Shown: positions 34,139-47,079, numbered from the stretch's first letter. The stretch is DNA of 64,000 nt from Notolepis coatsorum (GCA_963971535.1 OZ020593.1:21885999-21949998); one strand, 5' to 3'. Notes: generated by a model not told the origin, from the sequence alone. Translations and numbers: made by a program.

Positions 34139-34575
34139 AACCGGGGGATGAAGGGGGTATCTAGAGAAATGAAAGGCTAATTTAACACGGACCGGGTACC
34201 TGCTGCGACATGCGTAAAGTATAGCCTCTACATTTGGAGACACATATGTGCGACTGGCCTAACAATGGGAGGGGTTGTACAATACCCAGTCTATATACAA
34301 CTGTAAGTGAATAATAAGTTTAATGTGTCTGTTGAATGTTCATCCTATATGCTCAACGCGAGATAGAGCAATAATGTGTGTACAGTGCAAGGTTTACAAA
34401 ACAAACGCCATCAACACTTTGTGCGTAAAATCACATTTCCAAGCGGCGGCAGATGATCCAAATATACAGTTCAGCAGCTCAACCTTAATCTGGTCGATTC
34501 ATCACCAGAGACTAGTTGCGCCATCATCACCATCATCATCATCTCTCCATCCATCCTCTCTTCCTCCTCTCTCAC

Positions 34576-34702
34576 CTTTCTCGATATCCGCAATGGCACA
34601 CTTCAAGTGGTCCTCCGTTACGATTTCCCCGACAACAACCAGCAGGTAAAATTTGCTGTCTACGAAGTGGGAAAGGCTCGAAGACGTTACGGGCGATGCC
34701 AT
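34576..34702 (-). CDS. map1b: map1b exon 1 (N-terminus)
   Basis: From an in-frame ATG at 34702 the exon encodes 42 residues and one base of a Gly codon: MASPVTSSSLSHFVDSKFYL, then LVVVGEIVTEDHLKCAIADI and EK. The core DSKFYLLVVVGEIVTE is the invariant start of vertebrate MAP1B. The donor is GAGAAAG followed by GTGAGA (34574-34575). Phase 1 matches the expected exon 2. The start is uncertain. An upstream ATG at 34767 begins MATLVE, resembling the mammalian N-terminus (MATVVVE), but is out of frame by one base as assembled, so the true exon may begin there. Confidence 0.93.
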
Positions 34703-34728
34703 AATAATGTGGCTCGACGTCTCGCTGC

Positions 34729-34767
34729 TTAAAGTCCCATATCTGCGGATTCCACAAGCGTCGCCAT
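34729..34767 (-). CDS. Upstream frame MATLVESADMGL: uORF or true map1b start
   Basis: Twelve codons and a stop, 65 bases upstream of the in-frame ATG. The first residues resemble the mammalian MAP1B N-terminus. If one base were missing near the GGG run (34736-34738) this ATG would be in frame with exon 1 and give an N-terminus of mammalian-like length. Otherwise it is a short upstream frame that could damp translation. Confidence 0.55.
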   Translation of the reverse strand: MATLVESADMGL

Positions 34768-34792
34768 CCTCTCTCTCTCTCTCTCTCTCGCT
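34768..34792 (-). repeat. (GA)n in the map1b 5' UTR
   Basis: A short GA run in the transcript sense immediately 5' of the ATG at 34767. It lies between the TATA box and the coding start, so it should be transcribed. Confidence 0.85.
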
Positions 34793-34904
34793 CGCAGAAT
34801 CACACCCTGGTCCGTCCGTTGGCAGCGGAGCAGAGTGGTACTGTAATAACCGTGTAGTCACCACCAGACTGAGCTGGCTACGCCTTGAAAGGAGTGGCCC
34901 TATA

Positions 34905-34918
34905 GCTTTTTATACCCG
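34905..34918 (-). promoter_or_regulatory. map1b: Likely map1b TATA box
   Basis: The minus strand reads GCGGGTATAAAAAGCTATAG (TATAAAAA at 34907-34914). It is about 140-205 bases upstream of the candidate start codons, giving a 5' UTR of roughly 110-180 nt if transcription starts about 30 bases downstream. Mammalian MAP1B is reported to use a TATA-containing promoter. No other strong core element was seen. Confidence 0.6.
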
Positions 34919-35259
34919 CAGACATTGTGTCATATTCGGTAACCGGGGAGGAGGAGAGAGGGCGCACCGGGGACCGGGGAACTCGCACACTCTCTCCACA
35001 GCTGATGTCATAAGCAGCGAATCAAACCCCTCGGAAGTAACCGGGGGATACATTCAGAACAGGTTGTGGGTTTATATTATACATTTCGTGTACAGTACGG
35101 TCGTGTTCTGGATTTTAATTCGAGAAGTATAACAGTACATAAAGTACTATAACAGTAACAGTACAAAAGCACCTCAAAGGCGCTAAAAACAAAATTACAA
35201 ACATCTCAAAACAAACTGGTCAGACTACGCTTGACTTGACTCCTAGAACCCACCTCACC
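34919..35259. other. map1b upstream region
   Basis: Moderately GC-rich to about 35050, then repeat-like. It could hold regulatory sites; I cannot name any with confidence. Confidence 0.4.
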
Positions 35260-36125
35260 CCTGCCCACTTTGACAACCTAGGATGGCTTAGAGTACAGCA
35301 GAGTACAGCAACTTGCAATGGGCCTGGTCTACAAGATACACTACACGACCAAGGTACCCAACATGTCAAAATACTTCCCAAAGGTCAGTGAATACCACGA
35401 TCACAACACCAGAGGGAGCTCCACAAATCATGTTAAACCCAGATTCGGCTCAAATAAGTGACTAAACACGTTTCGCAATTATGCCACATCAATGTGGAAC
35501 GCCCTACCCAAAGCTGTAAAGGAATGTGGATCACTACCCACTTTCAAAACCTCTCTCAAGGGACACCTACGGGAGACTGCAATTCAACACTGGCCCCTGT
35601 AAATATCCTAACCCAACCCCCTCCAATGTACAGTCATTTACCTAGTATGGTTTTGTCAATAGTCCAATGTACAATTTTGTTTGTTTGTACTGTGTCTCCC
35701 CCCCCCCCCCTCAATGTACAGTTTGCTTGTTTATACAGTGTGCCCCCCCCCCCCCCCCCAACCACCTCCAATGTAGATTACCCATAGTATGGTTGTCAAT
35801 ACCCCAGTGTACCCAACCCCCCCACCCAACCTCCTCCAATGTACAGTTTCTACGTCAAATGTATATACTCCCTTTTCCTGACTCCTTCTGTATCACAAAC
35901 AGTACTGTATTTGCAAATCTGGTATGTCATAAATGTATAGATGTAGCAGTACTGACTATCTGTATGTCATATATGTCCTGATGAATTGAAAATGGGGGAC
36001 CCTGATGTAAACAAGACGAAAGTATTTCTCTGGTCTGCATCCCCTTAACAATTGTGTGTATTGAGCTGTACTGTATTGTACCCATTCTGCAATCTGTTAA
36101 TAAAGTTTTCAATCAATCAATCAAT
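35260..36125 (+). mobile_element. L2-like LINE: ORF2 end and 3' end with (CAAT)n tail
   Basis: An interrupted frame includes ATSMWNALPKAVKECGSLPT and FKTSLKGHLRETAIQHWP (35485-35600), the end of an L2/CR1 reverse transcriptase frame. The 3' UTR contains three related blocks with poly-C tracts. It ends GCAATCTGTTAATAAAGTTT and (CAAT)n. Confidence 0.8.
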
Positions 36126-36356
36126 ACACCTGTATGTCATGTATGTCCCTATGCCATAAATGTCATCATGATGTCATATGGACGCCGTATGTCATAAATC
36201 AATGTCATATGAATTGAAAATGGGGGACCCTGGTGTAAACAAGACAAAGTCTTTCTCTGGTCTGCATCCCCTTAACAATTGTGTGTATTGAGCCGTACTG
36301 TATTGTACCCATTCTGCAATCTGTTAAATAAAGTTTTCATTCATTCATTCATTCAT
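36126..36356 (+). mobile_element. Second copy of the same LINE 3' end, (CATT)n tail
   Basis: Repeats GGGGACCCTGGTGTAAACAA through GCAATCTGTTAAATAAAG and ends in (CATT)n. A third copy is at about 57700-57890. Confidence 0.8.
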
Positions 36357-36683
36357 GCATGGGATGGATTTGTTTATGTTTATATGTGAGTCCACAGGTG
36401 CCTCGTCCACTTTCACGAATCCCATCATCAGGACTTGTCTGGAATTAAGCTGCTGGATGGATGGGTGGATGAACAGACAGACAGACGGATGGATGGATGG
36501 ATGGATCTATAGGCCTACTCAACTATCACACCATGTGGCAATTTAGAGCCTATAGAATGCAATACTGTATGCCTCCGGCCACCAGCAGTTCTTCCAGTAA
36601 GCCCTATGTGAACAAACACATGTTTTCTACACATGTAATAGGAAATGGACCCATGGACTTGGCTTCCATGACATTATTAATAA

Positions 36684-36890
36684 ACACTATAGATTAGATT
36701 AGATTAGATTTGATTCAAATGTATTGTCATAATACAGCACAAGTAAGTACAGTACAACGGAAATAAGTTTGGCATCCAACCAGAGTATGTAACAGTAAAG
36801 TGCAATAGTAATATACAATGTACAGGTGAAACTGGGTACAAATACATATACGGTAAGAATAAATAGCGGTAGGCCTATATACATTATATC
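36684..36890 (-). mobile_element. LINE 3' end with (TTAGA)n tail, reversed
   Basis: Starts with (TTAGA)n, then TATTGTCATAATACAGCACA and CATCCAACCAGAGT. Same family as 6480-6852. Confidence 0.75.
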
Positions 36891-37212
36891 TGCTCCTCTT
36901 GCCTCCACTTACAGAGACATCTCTATATGCCTGGTTGTTACCATGTTGTTTCTCAGGCTCTTTGTCATCTCACCACGGCAGCCTCTCTGTTGTTCAGAGA
37001 TGAGAGAGAGAGAGAGACTTCCTAACTCACTTTCATTTAAACAAAACATGGCTGGGAAAACAGACCTCTAAGCAAAACCAAAATCTTTCTGTGAGGTTTT
37101 GTCCGCTGCTCACCAACTTTCTCTGTTTTCTTTAAGCCTACTGTTTAGGAATTCCCTTCTCACTCACTCTCTCTAGCCCCCACCCTCTCGTTCTTTACTC
37201 TCGTTTACTCTC
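36891..37212. other. No gene recognised
   Basis: Short simple tracts only (GA near 37000). No coding evidence. Confidence 0.4.
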
Positions 37213-37619
37213 AGTGGCCACACCTGGACTACCTGTCATTATGTGTTTGATTGGTCTGGTGCCGAACTCACACTTTTAGTTCGATTATCAATTACCTCTC
37301 GCACCTGTGGTGGCAGGCTAATTAGTTCCCCTGTGGGCTTTAAATACCAGGCTCTTCCCCTCGTTTCGGCGTGGGTCGTGTTGTAAACATGCCGTATCAT
37401 ATTCTCAAACATCAAGACTCCTTCGGGAGGTCCTCTGTTCTGCCTATGCTGTTTTGATTCTCCGGCGTAGAGATGTTGCTCCAGCCTTCGCCTGCTGTCG
37501 CCGTTGCCTGAGGGGGAGACTGGTCTGCGCTCCCTAGACTTCCACGGGAGGCATCCCAGTGATCCACTTCAGACCCCCACGCAGCTATCGACCTGACGCA
37601 CATCCAGACCAGCGCGCAG

Positions 37620-38040
37620 ACGCGCATCTTCCAGACCTTCGAGCTTGGCACGCTCCTCCGTACCAGCGCACAGACGCGCATCTTCCAGACCTTCGAGCTT
37701 GGCACGCTCCTCCGTACCAGCGCACAGACGCGCATCATCCAGACCTTCGAGCTTGGCACGCTCCTCCGTACCAGCGCACAGACGCGCATCTTCCAGACCT
37801 TCGAGCTTGGCACGCTCCTCCGTACCAGCGCACAGACGCGCATCTTCCAGACCTTCGAGCTTGGCACGCTCCTCCGTACCAGCGCACAGACGCGCATCTT
37901 CCAGACCTTCGAGCTTGGCACGCTCCTCCGTACCAGCGCACAGACGCGCATCTTCCAGACCTTCGAGCTTGGCACGCTCCTCCGTACCAGCGCACAGACG
38001 CGCATCATCCAGACCTCCAAGCTTGGCACACTCCTCCACG
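37620..38040. repeat. 54-bp minisatellite, 8 copies
   Basis: The unit is CTTCCAGACCTTCGAGCTTG, then GCACGCTCCTCCGTACCAGC, then GCACAGACGCGCAT. Because 54 is a multiple of 3, frames stay open on both strands (for example QRTDAHLPDLRAWHAPPY). I treat these as non-coding artefacts of the array. Confidence 0.95.
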
Positions 38041-38089
38041 CAGACGCACCCCAGATGCGTCTCTCAGGTTCCGGCGCGCACTCCAAGCA

Positions 38090-38300
38090 GTGGCGCACCA
38101 CTCTGACCTCGGCTCGGACAGCCGGCTCCCCGGTGGCGACGCTCTCGCCCCGCTGCCTGTTCCAGCACCACTCTGACCTCGGCTCGGACAGCCGGCTCCC
38201 CGGTGGCGACGCTCTCGCCCCGCTGCCTGTTCCAGCACCACTCTGACCTCGGCTCGGACAGCCGGCTCCCCGGTGGCGACGCCCTCGCCCCGCTGCTGTT
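38090..38300. repeat. 70-bp tandem repeat, 3 copies
   Basis: The unit starts CACCACTCTGACCTCGGCTC and ends GCCCCGCTGCCTGTTCCAG, with copies 70 bp apart (38163, 38233). It is almost identical between copies. Confidence 0.95.
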
Positions 38301-38969
38301 CCAACTCCTTTACGCATTATACGCATTACGTCTGGGTGAGTTTATTTGACTGTCTTGATCATCTCCGTTTTCGTGTGTTTCTTAACACTGAAGATAACAC
38401 CCTTTTAATCAGACAGTCACTCACCCAGCGTGTGCCTCTGTTTGTTTTCACTGGGATATTATTTTGGACGTTACATCTCCACTGTGTGTTTGTTCACACC
38501 GAAGATAGTATTCACTTTTGGATTGTTTTGGAACTTTGCTCTTTGTGTATTTTACACGAAGATAGTTTTTACTTCGATAACTTTTGTATTTGGACTAGTC
38601 ACCTCTCCTGCATCTGCTCTGTTTTCCCCTTTGTACTTTAACCCTCTCCTCTCTCCCTCTCGGCCGTCGTTACCCACCTCGGAGATCTGCCGAGAGAGTT
38701 CTGCAGAGCGGCCCTGATGTTTCCCACATTCCTCCCAGTCCTCCCTGTCCCCAGCCCGCCTCCGCGGGCCTCTGTCCCTGTTCTCCCCTTTCTAGTCCTC
38801 CTCGTCCCCAGCCCGCCTCCGCGGGCCTCTGTCCTCTGTCACCAGAACCTGGCCCTCTGTTTCCCCAGAACCTGTTCCCTATGTCCCCCAGTACCTGTCC
38901 CTCTGTCCCTAGTTCTCCCCTCTCTAGTTCCTCCTAGTCCTCCCGTCCGGTCCTCCTAGTTCCTCCCTG

Positions 38970-39090
38970 TTTCTTCCAACCTTCCCCTAGCGTTCCCTTA
39001 GCCTTCCCTTAGTGTTCCCTTAACCTTCCCCTAGCGTTCCCTTAGCCTTCCCTTAGTGTTCCCTTAACCTTCCCCTAGCGTTCCCTTAGC
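38970..39090. repeat. 44-bp tandem repeat of CCCTTAG words
   Basis: Alternating GTTCCCTTAGCC, TTCCCTTAGTG and TTCCCTTAACC phrases give about 2.5 copies of a 44-bp unit. Confidence 0.85.
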
Positions 39091-39384
39091 CTGTTCCTTC
39101 CCCTCTTGTTATTTCCAGTATTTTGTGTTTCTCCCTTAAAGGGACAGTGCCGGTTTCCCTTTGTTTCAATAAATGCCCGTTTCTTGGCTTACCCTCATAC
39201 CTGTCTTGTGTTGTGCGATTGGGGTCGGTTACAAACCATAACACTTTCACTTGAAAGAAGATTCAAATGACAAGGCCACTCAAGACACCCCGCTATGGGA
39301 GATGAAATGCAAGCAGATCACAGAACCGTTGTCTCTGCCATATTAAAAAGAAAGGACATGTAGGTACTGTGTGTGTACAGTATA

Positions 39385-39595
39385 TGTAACGGTTGTGACA
39401 ACGTCACCTCAAACTTCGATGCCCCGAGGGAGTTTCGAACACGGGTCTCCCACGCCGCGTGCAACAGCACAGACCGCTTTACCAAGAAGTGAACTCACTG
39501 CTTTGTAACGTGTCAATGTGTCTTTTGAGGATGAGAGTGAGTTTAACCCATAGCACCGCTACTCACCCCAGCCCTTCACGATACCATCCGTTACA
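39385..39595 (-). mobile_element. Short element with TGTAACGG termini and tRNA-like core
   Basis: TGTAACGG at the left and its inverse CCGTTACA at the right, flanked by TA on both sides. On the minus strand the core has A-box-like TTGGTAAAGCGG and B-box-like GTGTTCGAAACTC. It could be a tRNA-derived repeat captured in a small DNA element. Confidence 0.4.
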
Positions 39596-39599
39596 TATT

Positions 39600-39960
39600 C
39601 ATTCATTCATTCAATCTTTATTTATACTCGATAAATACACTGAGTATTAAACTCATTTACAGTGTCGTCGAGATGTTACAAGTGTCATAGTGCGTTCATA
39701 TAAAGACACCAGACAATCAGAATAATTAAGAGCACATTTTAAAATACTTAATTTTTATTTTTATTAAATAAAAAAATAAAAACAGAGGTACTCATTTAAA
39801 AACAATTACATATTGTGGTGACCTGATTGGTCATTAAGGTTCTTTACCGACCCATAGACACTATAGTGTATAGTTTCAGAGTTTCCTGCAGGGTATTCCA
39901 TGAGGTAGGGGCAGAGAAGCCAAAAGTGTGTAGCCTATATGTGTGAAGCCAAAAGTGTGT
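39600..39960. other. No gene; reversed LINE-like tail (ATTC)n at the left
   Basis: The (ATTC)n run next to CTTTATTTATACTCGATAAA resembles a reversed LINE 3' end. Nothing else is recognised. Confidence 0.4.
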
Positions 39961-39964
39961 AGCC

Positions 39965-40378
<414 letters not shown>

Positions 40379-40651
40379 TTTGTTGTGACTCTGGAGGAAA
40401 GCAGGGGTTCCTGGGCACGCGTGCGCATTCATACCGAGTGTGCTTTAGAACCGTGAGTGCATCATAGTTAACGGTGACTAACAAGCCCGTCCCTGTTTGA
40501 TGATGTCAGCAGCACCTACTGTGGGCTACAATGCTAGGAGGCTGCATCGCCTCACCCTAAAATCATAGAATTATAAAAAGCCTGAAAGCTACTCTCACTA
40601 TACAGCTCTGCATCTCTTGAGGGTTAGTCAAAGGCATGACCACAACATACA

Positions 40652-41430
<779 letters not shown>

Positions 41431-41433
41431 TCC

Positions 41434-42090
41434 CACCCTCCAGAACATTTACAACAAGCGGTGCAGGGGTAAGGCTAAGAGAATCATCAAGGACTCCAGC
41501 CACCCGAACAACTGCCTCTTTGAACTGCTGCACAGAAAGACTCAGAAGAAGCTTCTATCCCAGGCCATCAGGTTGCTCAACGAACAATAACACTAGCAAC
41601 AACCATCAAATGCACTCACAACACACACATCCACACCCACACACTCACTTTAAACAAACAACTCACTGCAGCACCCACTCTCCACACTTTAGAACACCTA
41701 AACACTTTATATTTATTGGTAAAGGATTTGCACTACAACCCATACCTCAGTACACCTTACTGTAAATTGTACCTAAACTGTACCTCATCCCATTTCTGCT
41801 TTGCACTATATAGTATATTGTATATTAGTATATTGCATAGTATATTGTATATTGTATGGTAACTCAGTTACTTCTATTCTGCATCGAACATTGTACATAT
41901 GTATATACTGAACACTGTGTCTACGTACGTGACTTCTATTTTTACTTCTATTTTTACATGCTATACTATTTTATTTCATACTTATCTTTTGTCTAGCACA
42001 GTCTCTGGAGCGTAACAGAAAGAAGCATTTTGTATAAAAGTATTCTGTACTTCTGTATGACAACTATTAAAGAAACTTGAAACTTGGTAT
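41434..42090 (+). mobile_element. LINE: ORF2 C-terminus and 3' end
   Basis: The frame includes RIIKDSSHPNNCLFELLHRK and KLLSQAIRLLNEQ with a stop (41490-41588), a common C-terminus of fish non-LTR elements. The 3' UTR ends TGTATGACAACTATTAAAGA and AACTTGAAACTTGG. Confidence 0.75.
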
Positions 42091-42164
42091 GGACAGCGTA
42101 ATAGTAGAAAGACATAAATATAGGCAATATAATTAGATCTGAATATAAGAAATATGACAGTGGG

Positions 42165-42310
42165 GGCGGCTGGGTGGCGCAGCAGACATTACGCTCGTCA
42201 CCAACGCAAGAGACACCGGGTTCGACTCCAGCTGTCGGCGTTGCCTCCGGCTTGGGCCGGCCATCATACTAATTCAATTGGCAGAGTTGGCAGCTGAGAA
42301 ATCTCTGACA
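42165..42310 (+). mobile_element. tRNA-derived SINE, head only
   Basis: GGCTGGGTGGCGCAGCAGAC (A box) and ACCGGGTTCGACTCCAGC (B box) match the heads of the minus-strand copies at 57270-57636 and 58628-59039. It is truncated after about 130 bp. Confidence 0.75.
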
Positions 42311-42579
42311 TCACAGATATGCACATTTTCAGATGACTCAGTTCAGTGAGGGTGAATATTGTGAGAGGAGAATTGGAAGAATGCGCCAATATGAGAATTA
42401 GAGACATAGATCCTATTAATATAAGTCCACATAGCTAGGAAACAATGCTAAACACTGAAAAAGGCCATTTATAAGATAGTTCCCCTTTAAAAAAAAAACA
42501 TACTCCAGACACTTTATTATGTATCTGTATGCCTATGAGTATATTTGCTTACTTTGTGTATTCTTTCCACGTCTATGCT

Positions 42580-42996
42580 GTATTTATTAATAATAATAAT
42601 AATAATAATTCATTTTATTTGTATAGCGCTTCTCAAGAACACAAAGTCGTCGCTGACAATAGGCAGAGAAACAAAGAAAAACAAAGAAACAAAAAGGTAC
42701 ATAAGACCAGGGGGGAAACAGGGAAACAGCATGAGATACACAGAAAAATAAAGCGGGTGGGGAAGGTTGAAGGCTAGGGAGAACAGGTGGGTTTTGAGGC
42801 GGGATTTGAAGGTGGAGAGTGTGGCGGAGTCTCTGATGGTCTGAGGTCCAGAGTCGGGGTGCAGTGCGTGAGAAGGCCCGATCACCAACGTTTTTAAGTT
42901 TGGATGACGGGACAGTGAGGGAAGCAGTGGAGGAGGACCGGAGGGAATTATTGTACTATTATGTGTATGATTGTTGTTTACCTGTTCACTCACCAA
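42580..42996 (-). mobile_element. L2-like LINE 3' part, reversed, (AAT)n tail
   Basis: An (AAT)n tail at the left is followed by TTCATTTTATTTGTATAGCG. The minus-strand frame includes IRDSATLSTFKSRLKTHLFS, the usual L2-type C-terminus. Confidence 0.75.
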
Positions 42997-43760
42997 GACA
43001 AATTACAATCAATGTTTCATTGAAATGGTAACAATTAACTATTGAATCCAGTAAACTATTGAATCTTGAAATGATTGTGATGAGTGATTGTTTTCTTTTA
43101 ATTAATTTTTTTTTTTTTTGCAGAACCAAACAAATAAACGAGACGAATGCCATGGTGGATGAACCACAGACTGTACTGGGTTCATCTAATGGCAACCATA
43201 AAGAAACTAAATACATACGAGGCATTAAATGAGTCAATTAAAAGCGCATTCTTAATGTAAACAAACAAACGACAAACTGAGAACTCGTCCTACTACATGG
43301 GTATATTTACATTACATTAGTATTCCTCCTGCTGTGTCTCATAGAGATGGATTCACTGTGCGAATGACTTATTTGGAAAAGAGATAGAACCACATTCGAC
43401 ATGAGAGGTCATTTTCATGATTTGTCGTCGTGGAGGAGACATCCCATTTGCCCTGACTCAGCATGGGACTGCAAATTATAACCTGGTCGTCATGGCGCCG
43501 TGCACTGTAAGGCGATTAGAGAGAGAGGGTTTGTGGGTAAATAGTCTTCTTGGCTGGCTGCATCTCGGCAGTAATTGCAGGGTGCGGGTGATGGACAGGA
43601 TAGACGCAGCGGTTGAGTGGTGAGAGTGGCATAATGTCCATTACAGCTCACAGGTTCAGGAGACACATCATGTTGCCGTTTCAATGTCATTGTTACACGC
43701 AGGACAATCAAGCAGAACAACCCCTGTGGCCTAGAGCCCCTGCTTCCTACTTCCCTCCAG
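42997..43760. other. No gene recognised
   Basis: A T-rich run near 43111-43120 and no coding similarity. Confidence 0.4.
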
Positions 43761-43766
43761 AGAGGG

Positions 43767-44222
43767 GGGGGGGGGGGGGGGGGGGTGAAGACAGTAAACA
43801 ATTATATATATATTGATTTATTATTGTAATCTCAGTAAATCTATAAATGCATAGCCTAATAGTAATCACAAAACATATGCGATATGACATAGAAAGATAT
43901 TTGGCTGAAGGCTGAGGGAGAGAGAGATTGTGCGTGTGCGTGTGTGCGTGTGTGTGTGTGCGTGTGTGCGTGTGCGTGCGTGTGTGTGTCTGTGTGTGTG
44001 TGTGTGATAGAAAGAGAGAGAGACATGTGTTGGTACATTTCTCTATCAATCCTTGTTGTTTGTTTGTTCTGGAACAGCAAAAAATAATACATTTGCAATA
44101 GCTGCTACCTTTTTGTGATAGGTAATTCATTCATAAACACACACACACAGACTCACACACACAAACACACACACACACACACAAACAGATTCACACACAC
44201 ACAACCACACACACACACACAA
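43767..44222. repeat. Poly-G, (TG)n and (CA)n tracts
   Basis: Poly-G of about 19 (43767-43785), an interrupted (TG)n at 43930-44010 and interrupted (CA)n at 44140-44222. Confidence 0.85.
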
Positions 44223-44418
44223 TTGCGCATGCATGCACAATCTCCATGGCAAATTTCAGCCTCCTAGGGCGAAATGCAACATACAGTAGCGGCGCTCAAT
44301 CTTTAACTGAGCTAGAAACATAGAAACGATACAGAACATATCATTACATCAATTCACTGTACAGAATAAAGAAGCAGCAGAGACTAACAAGGAACCTAAC
44401 ATAGTTTGTGTTCTTTTG

Positions 44419-44737
<319 letters not shown>

Positions 44738-44958
44738 CAGAAAGGAACTATGCTTTATAGCCTCCTCTCTCTCAGCCATGCCTGCTGATTGTGACAGTTA
44801 ATCATACAGACCGGCTCCTCAACAGACCTGACTAATGGAAACAAAACCCCAGTTCATAAAGCAACATTGGGATGTCATTCAATCTGAATAGTCTGTGTCA
44901 GGAGTCTTCATACCCCCCTATAGATCTCTGGCCAATGGGAGAGCAGGAGGATACAAAA

Positions 44959-45290
44959 GACAAGACAAGACAAGACAAGACAAGACAAGACAAGACAAGA
45001 CAAGACAAGACAAGACAAGACAAGACAAGACAAGACAAGACAAGACAAGACAAGACAAGACAAGACAAGACAAGACAAGACAAGACAAGACAAGACAAGA
45101 TAAGATAAGACAAGATAAGATAAGATAAGATAAGATAAGATAAGATAAGATAAGATAAGATAAGATAAGATAAGATAAGATAAGATAAGATAAGATCAGA
45201 CCAGACCAGACCAGACCAGACCAGACCAGACCAGACCAGACCAGACCAGACCAGACCAGACAAGATAAGATAAGATAAGATCTGGGAATC
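44959..45290. repeat. Compound pentanucleotide array (CAAGA)n-(TAAGA)n-(CCAGA)n
   Basis: About 27 copies of ACAAG, about 20 of ATAAG, about 13 of CAGAC, then ATAAG again. The array borders the reversed LINE 3' end at 45290-45370 (compare 32653-32760), so it grew from that LINE's (TAAGA)n tail. Confidence 0.95.
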
Positions 45291-45370
45291 ATAGCAGCAT
45301 GGGGCAGGGGGGAGGGGAGGTACAGGAATGGGCAGGGTAATAGTAAAAACACATAAATATGAGGTTGTTA

Positions 45371-45613
45371 TACGTCGTGACGTAAGGAGGTCGACCTTCC
45401 TGCGTTGGCTGAGGCTCTGGTCTTTTCAACACGCCTCAGTGCTGTGTCCCTTGTTGTCTTAATAGATCTGAGTCATAAATAAACAGTTTGGAGTAAGTGT
45501 TCCTAGTATCCCCTGCTGTCTGAAGCGGAGAGCGCTTGTCCCCGGACATGAATATACGTCACGCGTGTCAGGCTTAACAACCGAATAGGAAATACAATCT
45601 ACTTGTACTATGA
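45371..45613. other. No gene recognised
   Basis: Short stretch between a LINE tail and the BEL/Pao insertion. Confidence 0.4.
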
Positions 45614-45618
45614 GTAAG

Positions 45619-46986
45619 TGTAACTGAGGGGTACAATTCCCTGACTGTATTGATAAGTATGGTATCATTAAACCACTACCGCTTTATGTACTTTAACTAC
45701 TGGCCATACAGTACACGATATCTAAATATGATGAACACTTTCCACAATGAAATCGGTTCCAGACAAAGGTAATAATCAAATATTTAATATAGCAAAAGGT
45801 ACATATGATATTTACTATTACATTTATGATTTGAATGCACTTGTAAGGCAAATGAGTACTCGTAGGCAAATCAACACTGAATGTCCAATCTCTGGTTACG
45901 CAGGAAGCAAGTATACAACCTGGCTCTTAGGGAATTAGATCTATGGTACACTTAATGATATAGCGGGATGTTCTGGAAGGGGTCCTCCCGGTTGTAAGCC
46001 GGTAGGGGGGGTAGGAGAGCCGTCGGTAGTAGACCGTCTGGTCAACGATATCTAGGGAGACTTCAAGTACAGAAGACAGTGCAGTAGACTCTTGATCCGC
46101 AGATGAATACACCTTGGTTCTCTTGTAGGCTGTAGCTCCACAATGAAGAAGAAGCTAGGCGACCTCAGTCTCTCTGAGCGCCGACTCAACTTGACTCCTC
46201 TCGGGGGTAAATCCAACACTCACAGGCGTCGGCGATTATCCGCTCCACAAATCACAGTACCAAAGCAAATATATTCCAGCCGCATAGGGCTCAGCAGTCG
46301 TCGGGTAGGTAATCCAGTGTACATGTCCCTCGGTCCTCGTCTAGATCTCCTCGGATGAAGGCGCCATGTGGTCGGCCCAGCCTGGTTAAGACTCTAGATA
46401 ACACGAGGAAGCGTTGGAGATGCTAGTCACTTTAGAACTCTAACCGCACGATGCACCATACACGATAGACTATTATTACTTAATAGAAATACGTCGCACT
46501 CGACGGTACAGTGCCAAACTCTGACAATTCAGCTATTAATTCGCACGAAGTCTCGATGCTATTCTAAGGCCAAACAGGCCATACTACACCGCACGTGGTA
46601 TCGTGGGTGAGGCTTCACGTTCTGTTACTAAGTTGGGTAGAAGGGTAAAGACTAAGGGATTTCTACATTTACTTGCGCCATATTTATATGCACGGTGAAC
46701 AAATAGTGCCACTCTCATTTCGGTAGCCGTATCCCTGAGCGGAGCCGGGGCTAGTACGGACATGTCTCGTCGGTACCTTTGAACTTGACGCCAGGGGCTG
46801 GTCCCCTGGCGCCTGGTCCTTTTGTCCAATAAGAGAATGAACTATTATGGGCTATAGTAGGCTAAAGGGATATTCCGTGTATATGTACAAGGAATATACA
46901 AGGGATATCAAACGATATACAAATACTATGCAATATATATCCATAAATAAATATATATATTCGGTTTAATCTGATCCTTCGCAACA
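45619..46986 (-). repeat. 3' LTR of the BEL/Pao element
   Basis: 1368 bp, TG...CA. It aligns to 52894-54261 at a constant offset of 7275 bases, and I saw no difference on reading. Short frames in it are duplicated exactly in the other LTR. Confidence 0.96.
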
Positions 46987-47000
46987 GCTGCCCCCTAATT
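46987..47000 (-). other. Polypurine tract of the BEL/Pao element
   Basis: In element sense AATTAGGGGGCAGC directly precedes the 3' LTR. Its purine core AGGGGG is short. It should prime plus-strand synthesis in a competent element. Confidence 0.6.
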
Positions 47001-47079
47001 AGTCCCACCTAATTAGCTAAGCAGAGACAGATTAACCGCACTGTCCACTACTCAATGTCCGCTGTGAGGGTCAGTCAGT

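Larger units (their letters stand above)
37213..39238 (+). mobile_element. LTR-like unit (probable solo LTR) with internal arrays
   Basis: A promoter-like start (GGCTTTAAATACCAGGC near 37338) is followed about 1.8 kb later by a polyadenylation signal (TTTCAATAAATGCCCG, about 39165) and an end GTTACAAACCATAACA with a retroviral-type CA terminus. The left TG terminus and a target duplication were not found. Long frames inside come from arrays whose units are multiples of three. Confidence 0.4.

Noticed and set aside
37412-38326. Long open frames on both strands (up to about 300 codons)
   Set aside because: They come from the 54-bp and 70-bp tandem arrays, stay open in several frames at once, and have no recognisable domain.
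39385-39595. Functional tRNA gene on the minus strand
   Set aside because: A- and B-box-like words are present but the arms do not fold into a proper cloverleaf by eye. More likely a tRNA-derived repeat.
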